This document shows, piece after piece, positions 6,668 through 12,761 of a stretch of 13,887 bases of DNA. This DNA is from Chloroflexi bacterium UBA2235. Its GTDB lineage: Bacteria > Chloroflexota > UBA11872 > UBA12225. The stretch covers positions 1,223 through 15,109 of the forward strand of contig DDYL01000196.1 of NCBI GenBank assembly GCA_002347925.1. The letters are read 5' to 3'. A program made the position numbers and the translations under genes. Each line of letters opens with the position of its first letter. Position 1 is the first letter of the stretch. The notes beneath the pieces are model-generated. The model was not told the origin of the DNA. It searched no databases and saw only the letters and a program-made list of their open reading frames with translations.

Positions 6668-6703
6668 AGATGTTGGTGCCCGACTTTCAGGCGGCAATGG
6701 GCA

Positions 6704-8455
6704 TCAACCGGTCACACGGGAGGCGAGGTACCAGTCCACGGGAGCGCGGTCATCGGTCAGCGCGGGTACCCGACGTGCAACCGGTCTCCATGGCGGTGCT
6801 TCGGCCCACGTGTCGTTCCGCTCCCGTTCTTCCGGACGGACGTCGCGGGCGACCAGGCGTCCGCGCGATGGTTCAGTGCCGGTACGGCCATCCGACAGTC
6901 CGGGACGTACCTGGCTGGCGAGACGGTTCGCGTCGATGGCGACCGATCCGGCAGTCGCCACCCAGTTCTGCAACAGGTCGTACTCTTCCATGCCGGGCAC
7001 CGCCGTTGCCAAGACGTCGGCCTCCGGGAAGACAACCTCAAGGCTGTGCATGAACGCCGGCAGGAACCGTCCGCCCGGCCATCCATCGATCACGTTCACG
7101 GCGTACCTGCCGTCCGGGCGGAGAACCCGGTGCACCTCACGGGTGAACTCGACGGTTGTCAGGTGCCACGGAACGGCGAAGTCGGAGAAGGCATCGCCGA
7201 TCACCACGTCGTAGTAGGCGTCTGGCAATCGCCGGATCGTCTGACGTGCATCGGCATGGTGGGCAATGATCCCGCTGCGATCCCCGTCGGTGGGAAGCGC
7301 ATTGACTGGCCCGCCAAGCCGTACACCGAGCCACCGCATGGCCACTGCGGTCACGTCGGGATCGAGTTCGATGACGTCGATGCGGCTGCCGGGGGCGATT
7401 GCCTCCAGGTAGCGCGGAAGGGTGTAGCTTCCTCCGCCGATGAAGAGGGCGTGCAACGGTCGTGGGGTGGGATCCGCATCCGCCCATCCGGCAGAGGTGA
7501 TGCCCGCCGAGACGATCATGTCGCCGAGTGCTTGCGAGATTGGCGAGAGGAGAAGCCGGGGCGCATCCGGTGCGGTGCGTCCCTGAATGGCACGGTCCAG
7601 GCGCATCGTTCCGAAATCGTCCTGGCCGACCGATGACCAGTCAATGCGGATGCAACTGTAGGCGGATTCCACCAGGCACGGAGACGAGGCCATCCGGTCG
7701 CGGCCACCGCTGAGCCTGCGGGAGGCGGCATTGACTTCGATGACATGCGTGAAGCTTGCAGACACCACCACCCATGCAGCCACGGCCCAAAGACCCACGG
7801 TAATCCCGGTACGTACGGATCTCCGTCCACTGGAGGGATTGGAGGCCAGGCCGAGCATCGTGAGCGTCACCGCAACCAGGGCAAGGGTGGTGCGCGTGCC
7901 GAACAGGGGCACGAACACGAAGCCAGTGCCGAATGCCCCCACGATGCTGCCGGCGGTGCCTACCGCATTGAGGCGTCCGACGACTGGGCCGGCATCGTTG
8001 AGGTCGCGCGTGGCCATCAGTTGATGGGTCACCAATGGGCCGGTGGTACCGAGGAGGATGCACGGCAGGAACCCGCAGGCCGTCACCAGCACCATGAGAC
8101 GCACGAGCGGAGGCAATCCCATCGCGAGGTCGTCAATCGAGAACACCTGGGCGATTCCGGCGATGGCAAGTGTCCAGACAGCTGATCCCAACAGGGCCCA
8201 CTCGAGGATTGGTCCTGGGTTCAGTCGCCGGGCGAGGCGGCCGCCGATGTCATTGCCAAGCGCTATGCCACCGAGGACCACACCGATCACCGCCGTCCAC
8301 GTGTAAAGGGAAACGCCAATGGCTGGCGCAAGCACGCGTCCCATGACCAGTTCCAGGACAAGCGTTGAGAAACTGCTCCCGGCGACAATGACAAATGCCC
8401 GCCATGGCGTTGTAAACTGGCGTAGGTCTGGCGGGACTATCGAAGGCACTGGCAT
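6704..8455 (-). CDS. Membrane-fused spermidine-synthase-like protein
   Basis: From ATG 8455 the product has 583 residues. Earlier in-frame starts at 8554 (ATG), 8590 (ATG) and 8674 (GTG) would add hydrophilic sequence unlike the family, and none has a good Shine-Dalgarno sequence. Residues about 18-238 form roughly seven membrane helices, beginning with the usual LELVMGRVLAPAIGVSLYTW pattern (34-53). A soluble aminopropyltransferase-fold domain follows: FIGGGSYTLPRYL (338-350, nucleotide-binding loop), VIELDP (361-366), HADARQTIRRL (400-410), YDVVIGDAFSDFAVPWHLTT (415-434) and LTDDRAPVDWYL (566-577). The domain order matches the 'fused MFS/spermidine synthase' family, for which polyamine synthesis is mostly unproven. 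The GGGSYTL loop departs from the GGGDGG of true SpeE, and no S-adenosylmethionine decarboxylase lies nearby, so calling it spermidine synthase would overreach. It should sit in the inner membrane with the enzyme domain probably cytoplasmic. Confidence 0.8.
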   Translation of the reverse strand: MPVPSIVPPDLRQFTTPWRAFVIVAGSSFSTLVLELVMGRVLAPAIGVSLYTWTAVIGVVLGGIALGNDIGGRLARRLNPGPILEWALLGSAVWTLAIAGIAQVFSIDDLAMGLPPLVRLMVLVTACGFLPCILLGTTGPLVTHQLMATRDLNDAGPVVGRLNAVGTAGSIVGAFGTGFVFVPLFGTRTTLALVAVTLTMLGLASNPSSGRRSVRTGITVGLWAVAAWVVVSASFTHVIEVNAASRRLSGGRDRMASSPCLVESAYSCIRIDWSSVGQDDFGTMRLDRAIQGRTAPDAPRLLLSPISQALGDMIVSAGITSAGWADADPTPRPLHALFIGGGSYTLPRYLEAIAPGSRIDVIELDPDVTAVAMRWLGVRLGGPVNALPTDGDRSGIIAHHADARQTIRRLPDAYYDVVIGDAFSDFAVPWHLTTVEFTREVHRVLRPDGRYAVNVIDGWPGGRFLPAFMHSLEVVFPEADVLATAVPGMEEYDLLQNWVATAGSVAIDANRLASQVRPGLSDGRTGTEPSRGRLVARDVRPEERERNDTWAEAPPWRPVARRVPALTDDRAPVDWYLASRVTG

Positions 8456-8577
8456 CTCAATCGGGTCATGGACGTTGGACTTGGTGACGGGACGGGACCG
8501 GGTTTGGCGGTTGTGTTGCGACGGGCAGTGTGGATTGCACCAATGGTCCGACATAGTGCCCGACGCACGTCCCGTGC

Positions 8578-8588
8578 GGTACAGTACC
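8578..8588. promoter_or_regulatory. Short palindrome GGTACAGTACC in divergent promoter region
   Basis: GGTAC and GTACC flank a single A, a perfect 11-bp inverted repeat. It lies between the spermidine-synthase-like gene (-) and fliL (+), 37 bp from the centre of a second palindrome at 8613-8627. Both contain TACCAT on the plus strand. It also overlaps a -10-like TACTGT read on the minus strand (8586-8581), where a bound repressor would block the minus-strand gene. Confidence 0.4.
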
Positions 8589-8612
8589 ATCGGCAGGGAG
8601 CCGCGACGCGCG

Positions 8613-8627
8613 TTACCATTATGGTAA
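8613..8627. promoter_or_regulatory. Perfect palindrome TTACCATTATGGTAA, candidate operator
   Basis: Two 7-bp arms, TTACCAT and ATGGTAA, surround a central T. The site is AT-rich in a GC-rich background and lies 61 bp before the fliL start. The length and symmetry fit a dimeric transcription factor site; the regulator is unknown. Within it, CATAAT (minus) and TATGGT (plus) resemble -10 hexamers. Confidence 0.5.
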
Positions 8628-8674
8628 TGAGCAATCGTTCGTAGGCGCGGTTGATCCCGACGGCCCAGTGGCAC

Positions 8675-8680
8675 AGGAGG
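8675..8680 (+). promoter_or_regulatory. Consensus Shine-Dalgarno sequence that fixes the fliL start
   Basis: AGGAGG with 8 bases before GTG 8689. It rules out the upstream in-frame GTG 8668, which lies before it, and disfavours GTG 8683, only 2 bases away. The product then begins MKFLPIIG, a normal FliL membrane anchor. Confidence 0.85.
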
Positions 8681-8688
8681 CGGTGACT

Positions 8689-9219
8689 GTGAAATTTCTT
8701 CCCATTATTGGTGCGGCAGTCGTTGCACTAATCATCGGTGGCGCAGCGGCGTGGTTCCTGAAGCCAGAGCCACCCAAGGAAGTCGTGGCTGCCCCTCCGA
8801 TTGAGGGTGAGCATCACGAAGAGCATTTCGAGGAACACACGATCAAGGACCGCATCATCACGCTTGCGGACCCAGGTGCCAAGCGGTACCTGAAGCTGAC
8901 CCTCGGGCTCATGGTTCGTGACTTGACACCGAAGCCGGCCGCTGCTGGTGGAGAGATTGAGTTCATCGCGTATTCCGAACCCGAGGCCACCGACGGCGTC
9001 GATACCGCGGCTCCTGCGAACAAGCCGGCAGTCCTTCCCAACCTCCTCAAGGTCCAGGATGTGATCACCTCCACCTTGGGTTCCAAGCGTGTTGATGAAC
9101 TCAACAACGCCCTTGGCATGGAGCGTGCCCGTGAGGAACTCAAGGGGCGCATCAACGCTGTCCTGCCCAAGGAAAAGCAGGTTGCCGAAGTCCTCTTCCT
9201 GGAATTCGTGATCCAGTAG
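8689..9219 (+). CDS. fliL: Flagellar basal-body-associated protein FliL
   Basis: This 176-residue single-pass membrane protein is of the FliL family. FliL surrounds the stator at the flagellar motor and supports torque. Start: an exact AGGAGG at 8675-8680 sits 8 bases before GTG 8689. GTG 8683 is too close to it, and GTG 8668 lies upstream of the site. The N-terminal membrane helix spans residues 4-23. A periplasmic linker contains a His/Glu-rich run, GEHHEEHFEEH (40-50). The C-terminal FliL domain starts IITLADPGAKRYLKLTLGL (56-74), continues with VQDVITSTLGSKRVDELNN (122-140) and LKGRINAVLP (151-160), and ends in VLFLEFVIQ (168-176), a hallmark of the family. No other flagellar gene lies in the window, so it is an orphan here; FliL-like proteins also occur in non-flagellar settings. 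It is divergent from the spermidine-synthase-like gene and convergent with malate synthase. Confidence 0.87.
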   Translation: MKFLPIIGAAVVALIIGGAAAWFLKPEPPKEVVAAPPIEGEHHEEHFEEHTIKDRIITLADPGAKRYLKLTLGLMVRDLTPKPAAAGGEIEFIAYSEPEATDGVDTAAPANKPAVLPNLLKVQDVITSTLGSKRVDELNNALGMERAREELKGRINAVLPKEKQVAEVLFLEFVIQ

Positions 9220-9265
9220 CCGTTTCCCCCGCCTAGCAGGCGCTTCATCCGCGATAAATGCTTTC

Positions 9266-9294
9266 CCGCCCGTCCCTCTTCTGGGGACGGGCGG
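9266..9294 (+). terminator. Hairpin terminator between convergent fliL and malate synthase
   Basis: CCGCCCGTCCC (9266-9276) pairs perfectly with GGGACGGGCGG (9284-9294), an 11-bp GC-rich stem with a 7-base loop. It begins 47 bases after the fliL stop. The downstream T-run is short (TT, then TTT a few bases later), so termination may be imperfect. A weaker 5-bp hairpin, CGCCT/AGGCG at 9230-9242, lies between the stop and this stem. Confidence 0.65.
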
Positions 9295-9368
9295 TTCGCG
9301 TTTACTGGCCGGTGCAAGACGCAGTTAGGGGCCACGGTATGGATACCCAGATAGACCGCCTCCACCCG

Positions 9369-9410
9369 GATGCCGACCGGATTGGCCCGTGCGGGCGTCC
9401 AGTCGGCATC
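9369..9410 (-). other. Long structured 3' element after malate synthase
   Basis: GATGCCGAC (9369-9377) and GTCGGCATC (9402-9410) pair perfectly. Inside them GGA pairs with TCC and GCCCG with CGGGC, leaving a 2-base loop and small internal mismatches. The element starts 17 bases downstream of the malate synthase stop in the sense of that gene. It lacks a T-run; it would protect the 3' end of the mRNA or work with another factor in termination. Confidence 0.55.
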
Positions 9411-9426
9411 GCGCACGTGTGCGAGG

Positions 9427-11019
9427 TCAGTCCAGGAGGTCGTAGGCCGGTAGCGTGAGGAACTCGGTGAATTCCTCGCCCAAGGCGACTTCGGCGAAGA
9501 GCCGGGATGCATCCTCCCAGCGGAACCGCGCATATGACGCGCCCATGGACGCCTCGATCTTTGCGAGTTCCTCGGCCTGCAGGTGACGGATCCAGTCGGC
9601 GGTGATCGTCACACCTTCTGCCGTCTTGGCGGCGTTTCGCGTCCACTGCCAGACCTGTGCCCGACTGATCTCGGCAGTGGCGGCATCCTCCATGAGGTTG
9701 TTGATCGCGACCGCTCCCGATCCGCCAAGCCATGCCGCCAGGTACTGCAAACCCACACTGATGTTGTTGCGCACCCCGGCCTCGGTGACCTGGCCGGGTG
9801 TCTGCGCGAGGGCCAGCAGGTCGGATGCCGTCACATGCACATCGGGACGCTGACGACCGATCTGGTTTGGGTGATCGCCCAAGACGGCGTTGAATGCCTC
9901 CAGCGCCGTCGGGATGAGGTCCGGATGGGCCACCCAGGTGCCGTCGAAGCCATCGCGCGATTCCCGCGTCTTGTCATCGCGCACGCGGGCCAGGGCTGCA
10001 TTGGTCACCTCAGGATCACGACGGTTCGGGATGAAGGCGGCCATGCCACCCATCGCGAACGCACCACGCTTGTGGCAGGTCTGCACCAGGAGTTCGGTGT
10101 AGGCACGCATGAACGGCACCGTCATAGATACGGTCACCCGGTCCGGAAGCATCATCTCCGGACGCGTCCGGAACTTCTTGATGGCACTGAAGATGTAGTC
10201 CCACCGGCCCGCATTCAGCCCCCCCGAATGGTTGCGGAGTTCGTACAGGATCTCATCCATCTCGAACGCCGCCAGGATGGTCTCGATCAGGACGGTCGCC
10301 TTGATCGTGCCCTGTGGAACCGAAAGGGCATCCTGGGCGAAGACGAAGACGTCATTCCAGAGGCGCGCTTCCAGATGGCTTTCCATCTTTGGCAGATAGA
10401 AGTACGGGCCAGATCCGCGCGTCAGGAGGCGGTGACCGTTCCGGAAGAAGTACAGGCCGAAGTCGAAGAGGCTTGCCGAGACTGGTGCGCCATCGACGTA
10501 CAGGTTCTTCTCGTGAAGGTGCCACCCGCGCGGACGCACCACCAGGGTGGCGGTCGTGTCGTTCAGGCGGTACATCCGCCCATCAGGTCCGGCGAACGAC
10601 AGGGTTCGGTCGATGGCCTCGGTCAGGTTGACCTGACCTTCAAGGAGGTTGGTCCATGTCGGTGCGAGGGCGTCCTCGAAGTCGGCCATGAAACAGGTCG
10701 CCCCAGAGTTCAGGGCATTGATGACCATCTTGCGGTCGACTGGCCCGGTGATCTCGACGCGCCGGTTGGCAAAGTCCGGGGTCACTGGGGCCACGTGCCA
10801 GTCGCCGGCGCGCACATCCGCCGTCTCCGGCAGGAAGTCCGGCAGGATTCCCGCATCAAGGTCGATCTGGCGCGCGTGGCGGCGGGCCAGAAGTTCCAGG
10901 CGACGCTGATTGAACTGCCGGTGCAGTCGCGCGACGAAGGCGAGTGCCTCTGGTGTCAGGACCTCCTGCGCGACGCCTTCCAGAGGCTTCCGGACGTCAA
11001 TCCCATCGAGTGCTGTCAT
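9427..11019 (-). CDS. aceB: Malate synthase A
   Basis: This complete 530-residue cytosolic enzyme condenses glyoxylate with acetyl-CoA to give malate in the glyoxylate cycle. Its length and motifs fit isoform A rather than the longer isoform G. Active-site residues are visible: R164 in VVRPRGWHL (160-168), the Mg2+ ligands E246 (VLIETI) and D274 (GRWDYIFS), and the catalytic base D445 in NLMEDAATAEISRAQVWQW (441-459). These positions lie within a few residues of those known for E. coli AceB. RNNISVGLQYLAAWLGGSGAV (417-437) is also typical. Start: ATG 11019 follows GGGAG with 10 bases between. No isocitrate lyase or glyoxylate-producing gene is adjacent, so the partner must be elsewhere or glyoxylate comes from another source. 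It is convergent with fliL and divergent from the MATE gene. Confidence 0.96.
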   Translation of the reverse strand: MTALDGIDVRKPLEGVAQEVLTPEALAFVARLHRQFNQRRLELLARRHARQIDLDAGILPDFLPETADVRAGDWHVAPVTPDFANRRVEITGPVDRKMVINALNSGATCFMADFEDALAPTWTNLLEGQVNLTEAIDRTLSFAGPDGRMYRLNDTTATLVVRPRGWHLHEKNLYVDGAPVSASLFDFGLYFFRNGHRLLTRGSGPYFYLPKMESHLEARLWNDVFVFAQDALSVPQGTIKATVLIETILAAFEMDEILYELRNHSGGLNAGRWDYIFSAIKKFRTRPEMMLPDRVTVSMTVPFMRAYTELLVQTCHKRGAFAMGGMAAFIPNRRDPEVTNAALARVRDDKTRESRDGFDGTWVAHPDLIPTALEAFNAVLGDHPNQIGRQRPDVHVTASDLLALAQTPGQVTEAGVRNNISVGLQYLAAWLGGSGAVAINNLMEDAATAEISRAQVWQWTRNAAKTAEGVTITADWIRHLQAEELAKIEASMGASYARFRWEDASRLFAEVALGEEFTEFLTLPAYDLLD

Positions 11020-11136
11020 TGTTGAAATGCTCCCATTGCGGGTGCCAGTCTACTGCCTGACGACGGGGCATCTAGGACAGGACGTGGTTCCGGTGGCGTG
11101 CCTTGGACAATCCCGTTGCCTCGCCTGATTGCCACT

Positions 11137-11181
11137 GGTTGCACGGAGGCCGTTCCGTACAAGCGTCACCGGGGTGCAACC
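11137..11181. promoter_or_regulatory. Inverted pair of GGTTGCAC sites in the aceB-MATE divergent region
   Basis: GGTTGCAC (11137-11144) and GTGCAACC (11174-11181) are perfect inverted copies with 29 bases between them. The 37-bp centre-to-centre distance is about 3.5 helical turns. They lie 118 bp upstream of aceB and 46 bp upstream of the MATE start codon, a position suited to controlling either gene. An RNA hairpin is possible but the loop would be long. Confidence 0.45.
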
Positions 11182-11212
11182 GTTTCCCGGAGCGTCATCG
11201 CATCGACTGTGC

Positions 11213-11218
11213 TAGCCT
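11213..11218 (+). promoter_or_regulatory. Candidate -10 (TAGCCT) for a near-leaderless MATE transcript
   Basis: TAGCCT ends 8 bases before ATG 11227, so a transcript from it would begin at or next to the start codon. No Shine-Dalgarno sequence precedes that ATG. No clear -35 is visible at normal spacing. Confidence 0.35.
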
Positions 11219-11226
11219 GACCAGAC

Positions 11227-12729
11227 ATGGCCTCTCCACCATTGGGTGCCGCGCCGACTGACCTGTCTGCCGATCGACTGGTAACGGCGTCGAGGGTATC
11301 GGCCGTGCCTGGGGTGGGCGATGCCCCGAGTGGTCAGGAGATTTCCCGGTCCACCCCGCATTCTTCGTCACCGGCACCGTTCCGGACGGTCCGTCCCAAG
11401 GGTGTGCTGGCGCTTGCATGGCCAAGCGTGGTGGAGAACCTGCTTCTCCTCATGCTGAATACCGGAAGCCTGATGATGGTCGGGCACCTCGGGTCGGCGG
11501 CCATGGCAAGCGTGGGCGCTGCCGGACAGATCTCCAATGTGGTGATCATTGTCTTCACGGGCCTTGCGGCCGGAACGACGGCACTGGTGGCCCGGGCAGT
11601 CGGGGCAAATGACGGTGCCGAGACACGGGCGATTGCGCGTCAGTCACTCCTGTTCAGCGTGGCGGTGGCGTTCATCCTTGCCGTCCTCGGGAGCATTTTC
11701 GCGGCGCCCCTGCTTGGCGTCCTTGGGGTCGCCCCTGAGGTATCAGGTGATGGCGTTGCCCTCCTGCGGGTTGCCCTGATGATGCTTCCGGTCCTTGTGG
11801 CGGGTGTCCTGTCCGGATCGGTCCTTCGCGGTGCCGGTGACACGCGCACTCCGATGTGGAACACCGGTATCGCCAACGGCGTGAACCTTGTGGTCGCATC
11901 CGTGGCCATCTACGGCCTTGGACCGGTTCCGGCACTTGGCGTTGAGGGTGTGGCTGCCGGGTGGGTTGCCGGGCAGGGCATCGCCGGGGTCCTGGGTGTG
12001 TGGTCGCTAGCGCGTCAGACGCGGGGTCCCCTCATGGGTGTCCTTGACCAGATGGCACGTCTCGAGGGGTGGCGGGTTGACATGCCGGTCCTGCGACGCC
12101 TGATGGCAGTGGGAGGCCCGGCTGTCGGCGAGTATGCCTCGATCCAGATGGGCATGATCATCTTCTCGATCATGGTCGTCCACATGGGCACGGCGGCGTT
12201 CGCGGCCCAGCAGGTGGTCTTCAGTGCCGCCAGTGTTTCGATGCTGCCGGGACTTGCGTTCTCGGTCGCAGCGACCACCCTAGTAGGGCAGCATCTGGGC
12301 GCGGGTGATCCGGCGTCGGCGCGGGCTGCCGGGTGGAGAAGCACGTTTGCCGCAGCCGGATGGATGTCGCTGGCCGGACTGGGGTTCCTGCTCTTCCCGG
12401 AACCACTCCTCCGCCTGTACACGAATGATCCCGATGTCATTGCTGCCGGGTCGACGGGCATCCGCATGGTCGGGATTGGCCAACCGTTGCAGGCGGCGGC
12501 CTTTGTGCTGTCCGGGGCACTGCGGGGTGCCGGCGACACCCGGACCACACTGATGGTCGGATCACTTTCCATGTGGGGAGTGCGACTGATGACCGCCGCC
12601 ACGTTCGGCATTGGCCTTGGGTGGGGCGTGGCCGGCATCTGGCTTGGCTGGTGTGCGGACTGGTGGGTCCGCGGGCTGTGCTACCTATGGATTTTCCATC
12701 GAGGCAAGTGGCAGAAGCTCAAGGTCTAG
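11227..12729 (+). CDS. MATE-family multidrug/toxin efflux transporter
   Basis: This inner-membrane antiporter exports drugs or metabolites using a Na+ or H+ gradient. From ATG 11227 it has 500 residues and about 12 membrane helices in two related halves. The internal duplication is visible: LRGAGDTRTPM (200-210) recurs as LRGAGDTRTTLM (432-443), and LVARAVGANDG (120-130) as LVGQHLGAGDP (352-361). The MATE domain starts near residue 55. Residues 1-55 are a Ser/Pro/Ala-rich hydrophilic extension unusual for the family. Start: ATG 11227 has no Shine-Dalgarno sequence but has a -10-like TAGCCT just upstream. GTG 11305 (residue 27) has GAGGG 8 bases upstream and would shorten the extension. The substrate cannot be predicted. 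It ends 32 bp from the convergent threonine synthase, with no clear terminator between. Confidence 0.92.
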   Translation: MASPPLGAAPTDLSADRLVTASRVSAVPGVGDAPSGQEISRSTPHSSSPAPFRTVRPKGVLALAWPSVVENLLLLMLNTGSLMMVGHLGSAAMASVGAAGQISNVVIIVFTGLAAGTTALVARAVGANDGAETRAIARQSLLFSVAVAFILAVLGSIFAAPLLGVLGVAPEVSGDGVALLRVALMMLPVLVAGVLSGSVLRGAGDTRTPMWNTGIANGVNLVVASVAIYGLGPVPALGVEGVAAGWVAGQGIAGVLGVWSLARQTRGPLMGVLDQMARLEGWRVDMPVLRRLMAVGGPAVGEYASIQMGMIIFSIMVVHMGTAAFAAQQVVFSAASVSMLPGLAFSVAATTLVGQHLGAGDPASARAAGWRSTFAAAGWMSLAGLGFLLFPEPLLRLYTNDPDVIAAGSTGIRMVGIGQPLQAAAFVLSGALRGAGDTRTTLMVGSLSMWGVRLMTAATFGIGLGWGVAGIWLGWCADWWVRGLCYLWIFHRGKWQKLKV

Positions 12730-12761
12730 CCAATTCCTGGTTTGGGTGCCCGTGCGTCCGG

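Noticed and set aside
8456..8674. Longer N-terminus for the spermidine-synthase-like protein from GTG 8674, ATG 8590 or ATG 8554
   Set aside because: The added residues are hydrophilic and Cys/His/Arg-rich, unlike the family, and run over both palindromes. ATG 8554 cannot be fully excluded.
8668..8688. GTG 8668 as the fliL start
   Set aside because: The exact AGGAGG at 8675-8680 lies downstream of it and is ideally spaced for GTG 8689.
8814..9533. Minus-strand open frame across the fliL-aceB gap
   Set aside because: It is antisense to fliL and overlaps the aceB 3' end. The stretch in the gap is better explained by the two hairpins.
9583..11025. Plus-strand open frame of 480 codons spanning malate synthase
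   Set aside because: It is long because of GC-rich codon structure; the minus strand encodes an intact malate synthase with all active-site residues, and the plus-strand product has no recognisable fold.
12730..12761. Terminator between the MATE gene and threonine synthase
   Set aside because: The 32-bp gap shows no convincing stem with or without a T-run.
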